A stretch of DNA of 64,000 nucleotides from Thermostichus sp047461615 (GTDB lineage: Bacteria; Cyanobacteriota; Cyanobacteriia; Thermostichales; Thermostichaceae). Both the position numbers and the translations under genes were made by a program. The stretch spans positions 35,478 through 99,477 of the forward strand of contig NZ_JANSHI010000011.1 of NCBI RefSeq assembly GCF_047461615.1. The letters are read 5' to 3'. Numbering within the stretch: position 1 is the first letter of the stretch; the number at the start of each line of letters is the position of its first letter. Positions 8,882 to 16,961 of this stretch are shown here, in pieces. The notes beneath the pieces are model-generated. The model made no database searches and was not told the origin of the DNA. It saw only the letters and a program-made list of their open reading frames with translations.

Positions 8882-11125
8882 ATGACCTTTCCCACAGCAA
8901 CTTTGGGTTACCCCCGAATTGGTAAAAATCGTGAGCTGAAGAAGGCGCTGGAGTCCTTTTGGAGTCAAAAATCTGACGCAACTAGTCTCCACCAAAGCCT
9001 GCAACAGGTGATGTTGGCCAACTGGCAAACCCAGAAAGATGCAGGTATTGACCATATCGGTATTGGAGACACTTCTCTCTATGACTTGGTTCTGGACTGG
9101 GTTGTATTTTTGGGACTGATCCCCAAGCGGTTTCGCCACTTGTCGGGTCTCGACCAGTACTTTGCCATGGCCCGAGGGAAAGAGAATATCCCGGCCCTGG
9201 AAATGACCAAGTGGTTTGATACCAACTACCATTACCTAGTGCCAGAGATCGATGAGGATACTCAACCTAAAGCGGATTTTTCTAGTTTCCTGGAAGTAGT
9301 TAACCAAGCACAAAGCCTTCTGGGACAAAGAGCTGTTCCCATCATTCTTAGCCCCGTAACCCTACTTTGCCTGAGTCGCCTCAAGGGAAGTTTGCAAGAG
9401 CATTTGCATCGTTTACTGCCCTTGTATGCTGAGTTGCTGAGGCAGCTCGCTGCGCGTGGCGTTACTGAAGTGCAGTTCCACGAGCCAATCTTAGTTACAA
9501 GCCGAGCAGAAGCCCTAAGAGAAGCAATTACAACTACGTATACCCAATTGGCCACTGCGGAGGTTCCAATTCACCTTGTAACCTATTTTGATGACTTGGG
9601 GAACACCTATCCCTGGGTTGTGGAATTGCCAGTGGCAGGCATTGGTCTAGATTTTACGCGGGGGAACAATTTAGAACTTCTGCAGACATATGGCTTTCCC
9701 CGGAGCAAGCAATTGGGCGTGGGTCTGGTTGATGCGCGCAACGTCTGGAAAATTCGTCCCCAGCGGGTGCTTTCTATCCTAGAGAGCATCCAAAAGGTTA
9801 CCACCAATTTGCGAATTCAGCCTTCTGCGTCCTTGCAATTTGTGCCCTATGATGCCCGACGGGAAACCCACCTGCCCACTCCTCTGCGTCAAGTGCTGAG
9901 TTTTGCAGAACAGAAGCTAGAGGAAGTTGTCCTCCTGGCCCAGGGAGGTTCAGCAGCCCAAGAGCAACTGGCTGTCATTGAAGCCCAGTGGCAGGAATTT
10001 GCCCAGTTTAGCCCCCCAAATCCAACTGTACGGGAGCGAGTTCGCCAGATAACCCCCCAAAGCCTGGAGCGTGCTCTACCCTACGACCAACGCCGCCCTC
10101 TGCAGCCTCAACTGCCCTTTTTGCCCACCACCACCATTGGCTCGTTTCCCCAAACTGAGGAAGTACGACAACTGCGGGTCAAGCGCAAACGTGGCGAGAT
10201 CACTCAGGCGGAGTACGAAGCAGCCATTGATGCGGAAATTGCCCGTTGCATCCGGTGGCAGGAGGAGGTGGGGCTAGACGTTTTGGTTCACGGGGAATTC
10301 GAGCGCACCGATATGGTGGAGTTTTTCGGGCAACAGCTAGAAGGCTTTGCCTTTACAGAACACGGCTGGGTGCAGAGCTACGGTAGCCGTTGCGTACGTC
10401 CACCCATTATCTATGGTGACGTGGCGCGCCGCCAGCCCATGACGGTGCGGGAGTTTCGTGTGGCCCAATCCCTGACTTCCAAAATTGTAAAAGGGATGTT
10501 AACAGGGCCCGTAACCCTATTGAACTGGTCTTTTGCACGGGACGATCTCCCAAGACGGGAGCAGGCAATGCAAATTGCTTTGGCATTGCGGGATGAGGTG
10601 GCTGACCTGGAGGCTGCAGGCGCCAAGATGGTGCAAATTGATGAGCCAGCCCTGCGGGAGGGTCTACCCCTAAAGCAAGAACGTTGGGATGAATACTTAT
10701 CTTGGGCGGTAGACGCTTTTCGCTTGACTGCAGGCGTTGCTAAGCCGGAAACCCAAATTCACACTCACATGTGTTACTCAGAGTTTGGCGACATCATGCC
10801 CCACATTCAGCGCTTGGACGCAGATGTACTGTCCATTGAAAATAGCCGCAGCAACAACGAAACCCTGCGACAAATTGCGGAGGCAGGCTACCAACATCAA
10901 GTGGGGAATGGAGTTTACGACGTCCACAGCCCAGTAGTACCTACTGTAGAGCAGATTGTTCAACAACTGAAGACCGCTGTGGAGCTTCTGCCACTGCAGC
11001 AAATCTGGGTAAATCCTGACTGTGGACTGAAAACCCGCCGCTGGGAGGAGGTCATCCCTGCTTTGAAGAACATGGTGGCAGCAGCAAAAACGCTGCGGGA
11101 AGAAATCTCTTCCTCAGCCCAGTAA
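8882..11125 (+). CDS. metE: cobalamin-independent methionine synthase
   Basis: MetE transfers the methyl group of 5-methyltetrahydropteroyltri-glutamate to homocysteine without B12. The N-terminal TATLGYPRIGKNRELKKALE opening and the C-terminal zinc site (HTHMCYSEF and NPDCGLKTRR) are intact; 747 residues is full length. A strong AAGGGTGGAG ribosome-binding site precedes the ATG. By eye the gene is more AT-rich than its neighbours and contains no GGGATCCC. Most cyanobacteria rely on B12-dependent MetH, so this copy may be horizontally acquired, although cobQ elsewhere in the window shows the genome also makes corrinoids. Confidence 0.96.
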   Translation: MTFPTATLGYPRIGKNRELKKALESFWSQKSDATSLHQSLQQVMLANWQTQKDAGIDHIGIGDTSLYDLVLDWVVFLGLIPKRFRHLSGLDQYFAMARGKENIPALEMTKWFDTNYHYLVPEIDEDTQPKADFSSFLEVVNQAQSLLGQRAVPIILSPVTLLCLSRLKGSLQEHLHRLLPLYAELLRQLAARGVTEVQFHEPILVTSRAEALREAITTTYTQLATAEVPIHLVTYFDDLGNTYPWVVELPVAGIGLDFTRGNNLELLQTYGFPRSKQLGVGLVDARNVWKIRPQRVLSILESIQKVTTNLRIQPSASLQFVPYDARRETHLPTPLRQVLSFAEQKLEEVVLLAQGGSAAQEQLAVIEAQWQEFAQFSPPNPTVRERVRQITPQSLERALPYDQRRPLQPQLPFLPTTTIGSFPQTEEVRQLRVKRKRGEITQAEYEAAIDAEIARCIRWQEEVGLDVLVHGEFERTDMVEFFGQQLEGFAFTEHGWVQSYGSRCVRPPIIYGDVARRQPMTVREFRVAQSLTSKIVKGMLTGPVTLLNWSFARDDLPRREQAMQIALALRDEVADLEAAGAKMVQIDEPALREGLPLKQERWDEYLSWAVDAFRLTAGVAKPETQIHTHMCYSEFGDIMPHIQRLDADVLSIENSRSNNETLRQIAEAGYQHQVGNGVYDVHSPVVPTVEQIVQQLKTAVELLPLQQIWVNPDCGLKTRRWEEVIPALKNMVAAAKTLREEISSSAQ

Positions 11126-11254
11126 AACAACTTGCCGCCATAGAGAGGAGGCGGTGGTGGCAAGCTAGAGGGTTCTGCTACAGGCCACTACACCGCCTCT
11201 ACTTTAGTTGGCAAGTGCTAACGGTGGGTGTTCTCCCGGCGCTAGCTTGATAGG

Positions 11255-11563
11255 CTACCACTTAAGCAGGTTAAATCTCTCCATATCAATGGTGGCGCGA
11301 TTGCGGTAGATCCCGAGCACAATGGCCAAGCCTACAGCGGCTTCAGCAGCAGCCACGGTGATGACAAACACCGAGAACACCTGGCCGCGAATCAGAGCTG
11401 AATCGACAAAGTTGGAGAAGGCCATAAAGTTGAGGTTCACTGCATTGAGCATCAGCTCAATGGACATCAGCACCCGAATGGCATTGCGGCTAACGATCAA
11501 CCCATAGATGCCAATGCAAAAGAGGATCGCTGCTACTACCAAGAAAAACTGCAGTTGCAACAT
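11255..11563 (-). CDS. ndhE: NAD(P)H-quinone oxidoreductase subunit 4L
   Basis: NdhE (NuoK type) is a three-helix membrane subunit of the thylakoid NDH-1 complex used in cyclic electron flow and respiration. FFLVVAAILFCIGIYGLI and MSIELMLNAVNLNF are diagnostic; the latter carries the conserved glutamate of the proton path. I chose the ATG at 11563 (MLQLQFF), giving 102 residues, the usual length; 11578 is an alternative. It lies 51 or more bases downstream of ndhG on the same strand. Confidence 0.94.
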   Translation of the reverse strand: MLQLQFFLVVAAILFCIGIYGLIVSRNAIRVLMSIELMLNAVNLNFMAFSNFVDSALIRGQVFSVFVITVAAAEAAVGLAIVLGIYRNRATIDMERFNLLKW

Positions 11564-11641
11564 CGCGATGAGCTCCATGTAGATACACAATGACAGGGGC
11601 CTCGGGAAAGCTCTAGGTTTTATGGTCGAGAGCAGTCAGCT

Positions 11642-12250
11642 TTAGCGGGTGCTCACCAGCTCTACCGGTCGTTCTGACTCTGATTCCAGCTGGGGTCGGG
11701 CCCGCTCCAGCAAGCTCAGATCCCCTTCTCCGGCTTGGGGAAGAACAAACTCCCGCCGCGCCAAGACAATGGCCCCAATCAACGCCATCAGCAGCAAAAC
11801 AGAAGCCAGCTCAAAAGGCAGAAGATAATCGCTGAAGAAGTGGCCGCCGATCACCAACACACTGCTCAAAGGTTGGATCGGCTGCAGCGGCCAAGGGGTG
11901 TTCAAAGCCATCGCGGCTAGAAGGGCAAACAGACCCAAACAGACTACCGCCGTCACTCCGTTGCGCAGCCAGCCCAGCTTCAGAGGGGCAAAGGTGTAGC
12001 GCCGGTTCACCAGCATAATGGCAAACAGGATCAGTACGTTGACGGCGCCGACGTAGATCAAAACTTGGGCGGCAGCCACAAAATCAGCATTCAAAAGAAG
12101 GTACAGCCCGGCTATGCTCAGGAAAACGCCCCCGAGCAGAAAACCGGAATAGACAATGCTGGGGGCCCAAACCACGCCTAGCGCGAAGCCAATGGCCATC
12201 GCCGATAGCACCACAAACGTAACCAGTTGTACGCCTTCTCCGAGGGTCAT
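11642..12250 (-). CDS. ndhG: NAD(P)H-quinone oxidoreductase subunit 6
   Basis: NdhG (NuoJ type) is a 202-residue membrane subunit of NDH-1 with five predicted helices. The segment FVAAAQVLIYVGAVNVLILFA is the characteristic third helix region of the family. It precedes ndhE as in other cyanobacteria, but the usual upstream ndhA-ndhI are absent: the next gene upstream encodes an unrelated TPM-domain protein. Confidence 0.93.
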   Translation of the reverse strand: MTLGEGVQLVTFVVLSAMAIGFALGVVWAPSIVYSGFLLGGVFLSIAGLYLLLNADFVAAAQVLIYVGAVNVLILFAIMLVNRRYTFAPLKLGWLRNGVTAVVCLGLFALLAAMALNTPWPLQPIQPLSSVLVIGGHFFSDYLLPFELASVLLLMALIGAIVLARREFVLPQAGEGDLSLLERARPQLESESERPVELVSTR

Positions 12251-12370
12251 GAGAGATCCGTCCTTAGCCAGTTTCTATTGCTGCTCCCTTACCACTGTAC
12301 TGTCCTGGCGGATTTAAGAGAAGCCCGACTCCTTTTTCAGATCGTATAGAGAAATCTCTAGAGTTGGGTC

Positions 12371-13708
12371 TCACCAACTGTCGTCCGCTCCGTCATCTAT
12401 GCTGCTACCGCCACCGAAGTCTGAATCTCCACCGAAGTCTGAATCTGTGTCTGTGTCGCTGAGCTCGGGGATGACCACCTCTCGCTCGCTGCGGTACCCG
12501 CAGATAGGACAGCTCAGGATTTCCAGCTTCAAGCCGCTAGAGGAATAGGTGGCTTCCCTGAGAACCTGTGTGGTGAGGTCAAGGGTGAGAGCTTGACACC
12601 GGGGGCAATAGAGGTGGCGATAAAATGCATTCTCGCGAACAACCACAGCTGCCCCCTGACAGCTAGGGCAAAACCAGCCGTAGTAGCTGGCTCTGCCCCG
12701 GCTTTTGGCCAAGCGATCTCCCGGGGAGAGGCACGTATCGAGAACTTGCGCCTGGATGGGGCGCATGGGTCGACCGCAGCTTTGGCAGACCACGGGCTGA
12801 AAGGGGATCCCACGCTTCCGGCTCAAGGTGCCGTCAGTGGCCATAGCAGCCACAACCGGCAGAGCGAACCCCAGCCAGTTGCCGCTGGACAATCCTAGGA
12901 ACACGCCAAGGCAGAGGGATCCCGAATGGAGGAAGAGACGAATGGGGTCGCTCTGAACCGAAGAGAGCACAGCACCTGTTCTTGGATCTCTGCGTGTCAG
13001 GGAGAGGACTTGTCTTCCCCCTCGCTTAGCCCTTAGAGAGACGGGCATGCGAGAGCGCTGCCACCCCAGTCCCAAAATGATGATCCCCAGCAGCAGCAGG
13101 ATCCCTTCCACCAGGGAAGAATCAATGCCCTGGGCCACTGCCCCAGAAGAAGTTGCAATCGTTGAGGTGGTAACTCCAGAAGCTGCCGCAGGAACATTTG
13201 CAACGGGCTGGCCCTGCAACACCGAGGTCAACTGCCGCACCCCCGCCAGAGTGCCGCCATCAAAATCCCCATTGCAAAACCGAGGCAGGATTTGCTGGTC
13301 GATAATCTGCTGAACCTGGCTGTCGGGGAGGATAGCGACCAGGCCCCTGCCCGTTTCGATTTCCACCCGCCGATCCCCTACCGAGATGAGAAACAAAACC
13401 CCGTTGTTTTGGCCTGCCTTGCCGATCCCCCAGTAGTTAAATAGCTGCGTGGTGAAGTCTTTTGGTGTTGCATATCCCTGAGTATTCGGCACGGTAACCA
13501 CTGCCATCTCGGCACTGGTGCGCTGCTCAAGCTGAGTGATAAGACGGTTGAGCTCGTTTTCGGTGCTGCTGCTGAGGATGTTGGCGGTATCGGAAACCCA
13601 CCCTCCATACTGACGGCGGGGGTTGGGCACTTGTTCAAGGGTAATGGCCCAAGCGGGCTGCGGCAGCAGGGATACAACTAGCAAAACTGCCGCCCAAACT
13701 TTCGGCAT
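12371..13708 (-). CDS. secreted/membrane TPM-domain protein with zinc-ribbon-like C-terminus
   Basis: The 445-residue protein starts with a signal peptide (VWAAVLLVVSLLPQPAWA) followed by a TPM (YgcG/TPM_phosphatase) domain around residues 35-170: YGGWVSDTANILSS, then AEMAVVTVPNTQGY and YWGIGKAGQNNGVLFLIS. A membrane helix follows near 205-220 and a second hydrophobic stretch near 265-285. The C-terminal third has several CxxC pairs (CQSCG, CPSC, CPRC, CPICG), suggesting a zinc ribbon. It ends in a DSDFGG repeat and an acidic tail. In plants a TPM-domain protein assists photosystem II repair; whether this one does is unknown. Confidence 0.82.
   Translation of the reverse strand: MPKVWAAVLLVVSLLPQPAWAITLEQVPNPRRQYGGWVSDTANILSSSTENELNRLITQLEQRTSAEMAVVTVPNTQGYATPKDFTTQLFNYWGIGKAGQNNGVLFLISVGDRRVEIETGRGLVAILPDSQVQQIIDQQILPRFCNGDFDGGTLAGVRQLTSVLQGQPVANVPAAASGVTTSTIATSSGAVAQGIDSSLVEGILLLLGIIILGLGWQRSRMPVSLRAKRGGRQVLSLTRRDPRTGAVLSSVQSDPIRLFLHSGSLCLGVFLGLSSGNWLGFALPVVAAMATDGTLSRKRGIPFQPVVCQSCGRPMRPIQAQVLDTCLSPGDRLAKSRGRASYYGWFCPSCQGAAVVVRENAFYRHLYCPRCQALTLDLTTQVLREATYSSSGLKLEILSCPICGYRSEREVVIPELSDTDTDSDFGGDSDFGGGSSIDDGADDSW
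12411..12446. repeat. 18-bp tandem repeat, two copies
   Basis: The unit CCACCGAAGTCTGAATCT occurs at 12411-12428 and again at 12429-12446. It is in frame and encodes the duplicated acidic/glycine DSDFGG element at the C-terminus of the TPM-domain protein. Confidence 0.9.
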
Positions 13709-13990
13709 GGCTTACCTGGCTGAGCGCTGCCTTGGTTTTAGCACAGCTATTGGGGATGGAGAGGGTAGCAGTCTCTTGCTACTTTGCCTTTGGTGTTTGT
13801 CGACACAAAAAATAGCGCTGGGACGAGTCTTGGCTTTCCTCTTTTCGCAGGGGAAAGAGGCTAGAGCTCTAAGCAAGGGAAAATCTTCTTCGGTCTAGCT
13901 GCAAAGCCTTCCGGATTTTTCTGCACAACTCTTTTTCAGCAAGAGTCAAGCGATTTCTTGCTCCCTCGATGGTTGATTAGAAACCAGAAA

Positions 13991-14737
13991 CTAAGCCAGC
14001 AGTGTGGGCCAGGCTTCTTCTTGCCATTCCACCTCAAAGCACTCCTGGGCCATGCGGAGAAAATGCTCAATCAACTCAGGGATCCCTGGCGCCCTTGGGC
14101 AAAGGTCGTACACGCCAATCACCTGCGAGCCGGGCAGGTACTGTTCCCACAGCTCTAGATTGGGCCGCAACAGGAGGGATCCCTGTTGCAAGATCCCCCA
14201 AGGTTGCCACAGTTGGGCGTTGCCCATGAGCTTTTTGCCTCGCCAGCTTAGATCGGCGCGGGTACGGGAGGCAAAGCAACTGATTTTATTGCGGTAGCCT
14301 GGATTTGGGGTTGGGCGGTTCTGACCATCCGTCCGGCTGGGAGCAGAAACAAGCGGATCCACTTCAACGCCCAGCGCGGCCAGCCCCTGAACCCAAAAGC
14401 GGCAGCAGAAGTCGTACACGCAGGCTCGCTGCAAACGGGGTAGGCGAGCTTGGAGGTAAGAGAGGGGCAGCACCAAGCTGTAGGTGAGCTCTGCCCCCTC
14501 TTCAGCCGCCTGATGCAACACCGCCCTTCCCCCCGTGGGCCGGCGCACCACTGGGATCCCTGGCGGGGGATCCCAAACCTGATGCCTGCCTAGAGAAAGG
14601 GTGAGCCGATCCCAGCCATAAAAGCGCAAGTAGGGCTTGGGGACGTGGCGCAGCCGCTGCAAAAGCCAAAAGTCCTGTTCCATCTGCCAGTTGCCAGCGG
14701 CCACGCGATAGGGCAGCCAAGAGCCCTGGGATCCCAT
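13991..14737 (-). CDS. lipoate-protein ligase/octanoyltransferase-like protein (BPL/LplA/LipB fold)
   Basis: The protein belongs to the biotin/lipoate ligase fold. RRPTGGRAVLHQ around residues 65-76 matches the RRxSGGxAVxH lipoate-binding loop, and WRGKKLMGNAQ carries the lysine that attacks or positions the acyl-adenylate. At 248 residues it lacks the C-terminal domain of E. coli LplA, so it may be an octanoyl/lipoyl transferase (LipM/LipL-like) rather than a full ligase. Its start is 1 base from the stop of the next upstream gene (14739), so translation of the pair may be linked. Confidence 0.82.
   Translation of the reverse strand: MGSQGSWLPYRVAAGNWQMEQDFWLLQRLRHVPKPYLRFYGWDRLTLSLGRHQVWDPPPGIPVVRRPTGGRAVLHQAAEEGAELTYSLVLPLSYLQARLPRLQRACVYDFCCRFWVQGLAALGVEVDPLVSAPSRTDGQNRPTPNPGYRNKISCFASRTRADLSWRGKKLMGNAQLWQPWGILQQGSLLLRPNLELWEQYLPGSQVIGVYDLCPRAPGIPELIEHFLRMAQECFEVEWQEEAWPTLLA
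14553..14574. repeat. two copies of the genome-wide palindrome GGGATCCC
   Basis: GGGATCCC occurs at 14553-14560 and 14567-14574, six bases apart, inside the lipoate-ligase-like gene. This octamer recurs throughout the window, mostly inside coding sequence (for example 7972-7979, 12804-12811, 15937-15944, 20254-20261). It is chemically analogous to the cyanobacterial HIP1 palindrome, sharing the GATC core. Confidence 0.9.
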
Positions 14738-14738
14738 C

Positions 14739-15206
14739 TCAAGCAGGCGGAAACTCTGCTCGGAGCGGCTCGTCGTACTCGTCGGCCAGGCTGGCTACAA
14801 TGGTAATGGCGCGGGAGATCTCGCCTGCGGTGATCCCTTCCAGGGTGCGGTAGTGGTTTAACACCACCTGGTTGTTCCAGATGCAAAAGCGCGCTTCCAG
14901 AGTGTCGCTCCAGTTCTTCTCCAGCAGCTTCCGCATGAGCTTAGCCGGCTCCGCCACCGGCAGAGAGAGAACGGGAGACCACACCAACAGGGTATCTTCG
15001 GGGGATTCGCCGCTCAGGTGGACGAACACTTCCACGGTGCCGTAGGTGAATTTCCAGGTGTGCCCCTGCTCGTGGTTTTCGTAGGCGGCATCTTCTTTGA
15101 GGCTGGAAACCACTGCCGAGACTATTTCAACGTAGCGAGGGGGCTCTTCCACTAGTCCTGGAAAAACCTCTGAGGAACGTTCGATGAGCGGCTCGCTGTA
15201 GGCCAT
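14739..15206 (-). CDS. YbjN/type III chaperone-like domain protein
   Basis: This 155-residue soluble protein has no membrane segment or catalytic motif. The pattern of alternating beta strands (WKFTYGTVEVFVHLSG, TLLVWSPVLSLP) followed by MRKLLEKNWSDTLEARFCIWNNQVVL and a long helix resembles the YbjN / bacterial sensory-transduction chaperone fold, common as stand-alone cyanobacterial proteins of unknown function. It directly precedes the lipoate-ligase-like gene on the same strand. Function unassigned. Confidence 0.65.
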   Translation of the reverse strand: MAYSEPLIERSSEVFPGLVEEPPRYVEIVSAVVSSLKEDAAYENHEQGHTWKFTYGTVEVFVHLSGESPEDTLLVWSPVLSLPVAEPAKLMRKLLEKNWSDTLEARFCIWNNQVVLNHYRTLEGITAGEISRAITIVASLADEYDEPLRAEFPPA

Positions 15207-15321
15207 GGCCTTTTTCCCTACTCCCTGTCAACCACCTTAACTATACTCCCTAGGAGTCTGAGCTCCTAGCCGGATCCAGCTTGCGCCAGAATGGAGCTGC
15301 TTTGGGTTAACTGCAAGCGCT

Positions 15322-16074
15322 ATGGCAACTGCATCTAGCCCATCCCAGAAAGCTATTGGTATTGTGGGGGCCTTGCCAGAAGAAGTGGCCATGCTCACCC
15401 AGGCCATGGAGACCCATTCCGTCCATACCTACTTGGGGCGGCAGTTCCATCAGGGATCCCTGGCTGGGCAGCCGGTGGTGGTGGTTCAAGGGGGGGTGGG
15501 CAAGGTGCGGGCGGCAACTACGGCAGCTCTGCTGGTGGCTCATTTCCCCATCGGGGGAATCATCTTTACCGGCGTGGCCGGGGCTTTGGCCGATCATCTC
15601 CAGATGGGAGATGTGGTGCTGGCCCATGCCGCCATCGAACACGATTTTGGCACTGGCCGCCCAGAGGGCTTTGTCTTGGGGATCGACTTCATTCCCGAGT
15701 TGCGCCATCCTCTAGCCGAGGCCGATAGGGCCCTCTACGACCTGATTGTGCCTCAGCTGGAGCGGATCCCTCTCCACCCTCTGCAGGGACGGCAACCGGC
15801 CATCCACCAAGGTCTAGTAGCCACCGGCGATGTATTTGTGGCCGACGCCAACCTACGGCGCCAAATTCGCGAGCGCACCGGGGCCCTGGTGGTGGAAATG
15901 GAAGGAGCGGCAGTGGTGCGGGTGGCGCAAGAAGCTGGGATCCCTTGTCTGTTGGTGCGATCGGTCAGCGATGTAGGAAGCGATACCGATTTTCTAACTT
16001 TTTTTCAGACAGCGGCTCTCAACTCAGCAGCGGTGGTTCACAGCGTTTTGCAAAGCTTGCCTCCTCCGCTCTGA
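15322..16074 (+). CDS. mtnN: 5'-methylthioadenosine/S-adenosylhomocysteine nucleosidase
   Basis: MtnN cleaves adenine from MTA, SAH and 5'-deoxyadenosine, recycling by-products of SAM chemistry. The opening AIGIVGALPEEVAMLTQAME, the substrate segment VVEMEGAAVVRVAQ and the catalytic aspartate in RSVSDVG are all present. Length is 250 residues. The ATG at 15322 begins MATASSPSQKAIGIVGALPE. It is divergent from the YbjN-like gene. A non-coding block follows. Confidence 0.94.
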   Translation: MATASSPSQKAIGIVGALPEEVAMLTQAMETHSVHTYLGRQFHQGSLAGQPVVVVQGGVGKVRAATTAALLVAHFPIGGIIFTGVAGALADHLQMGDVVLAHAAIEHDFGTGRPEGFVLGIDFIPELRHPLAEADRALYDLIVPQLERIPLHPLQGRQPAIHQGLVATGDVFVADANLRRQIRERTGALVVEMEGAAVVRVAQEAGIPCLLVRSVSDVGSDTDFLTFFQTAALNSAAVVHSVLQSLPPPL

Positions 16075-16315
16075 AAGACTTATACAACTCCGGAAAAAAA
16101 GCGGACTTTTGCTCCAGAACGACCCGTAGCTAGCAGCAGAGCCCACCTTCACTACCCCACTAGTCCACAGGCGTCACTTCCCGTCGAGCTGACGAGAGTT
16201 GCTCCTTGCTCTTGATCGAGCACACAGGCTGAAGACGGAGCTAACTTTCGCCTAGGCAGAGTGCCTACCCGAAGAAATGGATCTGCTCGCCTACTAGCCT
16301 AGCTAATCCACGTGG
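16075..16315. other. non-coding stretch downstream of mtnN
   Basis: No credible coding frame is present. Short CTAG-containing blocks recur (for example around 16160, 16251 and 16294-16302). A weak AAAAG/CTTTT hairpin sits near 16096-16110. Otherwise I see nothing identifiable here. Confidence 0.5.
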
Positions 16316-16626
16316 AGGCAGAAGGTGCGTTGGCGAGGTTGCCCGGTGTGCCCCGAAGTGGCCTCCGGCCCGCTACGCGAACGGATGGAGTTCAAGTCGA
16401 GGACTAGAGGAAAGCCCTCATCAATCTAGCCGTGGGGAGGAAGCGCCGCCCGCTAACAGAAGTTACTAATCCTACTCCGGTGCAAGTGGCCAAGATAGAA
16501 GCCACCTAGCAGGCTTAAGAACCTCGCACCGCTAGCGCAAATGCTACTTTCTTCCCGGGAGCAGTTTCCCTGTTCGCGCCGGCGAGACGGAGCCCTCAAC
16601 CTTTAGCCCCGGGGTAGCTTACCGCC
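16316..16626 (+). ncRNA. RNase P RNA-like sequence, divergent or degenerate
   Basis: A series of short blocks lies in the same order as in cyanobacterial rnpB. These are GCGTTGGCGAGGTTGC at 16327-16342 (5' domain), GAGGAAAG at 16407-16414 (start of the P4 region), ACAGAAG at 16456-16462, a GGTGCAAGTGGC...GCCACC hairpin with a GTGGC/GCCAC stem (16486-16490 with 16501-16505) resembling the P11/P12 area, GGGAGCA at 16557-16563, and GTAGCTTACC at 16614-16623 like the terminal GGCTTACC. The comparison is from memory. Against it: the universal ACAGAAnnnGGCTTA block is broken, GGTAAGAGC is disrupted and the length (about 310 nt) is short. It could be a pseudo-rnpB or a diverged functional copy. Confidence 0.35.
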
Positions 16627-16628
16627 AG

Positions 16629-16662
16629 AAAAAAGCTTTGGCCCCTGCCTTTAGACAGGGGC
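16629..16662 (-). terminator. Rho-independent terminator of tRNA-Pro
   Basis: On the minus strand a 9-bp stem (16641-16662; GCCCCTGTC pairing with GGCAGGGGC, including one G-T pair, loop TAAA) is followed by CAAAGC and a run of six T. It lies 16 bases beyond the tRNA-Pro 3' end, as expected for its terminator. Confidence 0.8.
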
Positions 16663-16677
16663 TCTCTCTAAGCTAAG

Positions 16678-16751
16678 TCGGAGCGAAAGGATTTGAACCT
16701 TCGACCCCCACTACCCCAAAGTGGTGCGCTACCAAGCTGCGCTACGCCCCG
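16678..16751 (-). tRNA. tRNA-Pro (anticodon GGG)
   Basis: On the minus strand a full cloverleaf can be drawn. The acceptor CGGGGCG pairs with CGCTCCG. The D-arm contains AGCTTGGTAGCGC. The anticodon stem CCACT/AGTGG encloses loop TTGGGGT, giving anticodon GGG, and the T-loop is GTTCAAATC. The discriminator base is A. CCA is not encoded. Confidence 0.95.
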
Positions 16752-16961
16752 ACGCACCTGTACCAGAGATCCTCTCTGGAGGTGCCCTACTAAGCTAGCA
16801 CTAGAAACTGGATCTTGGCAAGAGCTCTACCCCGGCTGCCAAATCCTGCAAGGGACATGCTAGCCTGGTTAGGCTGTCAAAATCCCACACGCCTGAACCA
16901 CCGGGTGCCCTTAACTGGGATCTGTTCAGGCGGAGGCTAACCCGTAGGAGATAACTGAACC

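Noticed and set aside
11126..11254. Terminator between metE and ndhE from the CTTGCC...GGCAAG inverted repeat.
   Set aside because: The arms are imperfect and no T-tract follows on either strand, so support was too weak to list.
16360..16610. Possible tmRNA on the minus strand, because a frame reads like a proteolysis tag (A-N-R-E-T-A-P-G-K-K-V-A-F-A-L-A).
   Set aside because: No GGTTTCGAC 5' end, no T-arm/CCA 3' end and no fit to known cyanobacterial tag sequences; the RNase P-like blocks on the other strand explain the region better.
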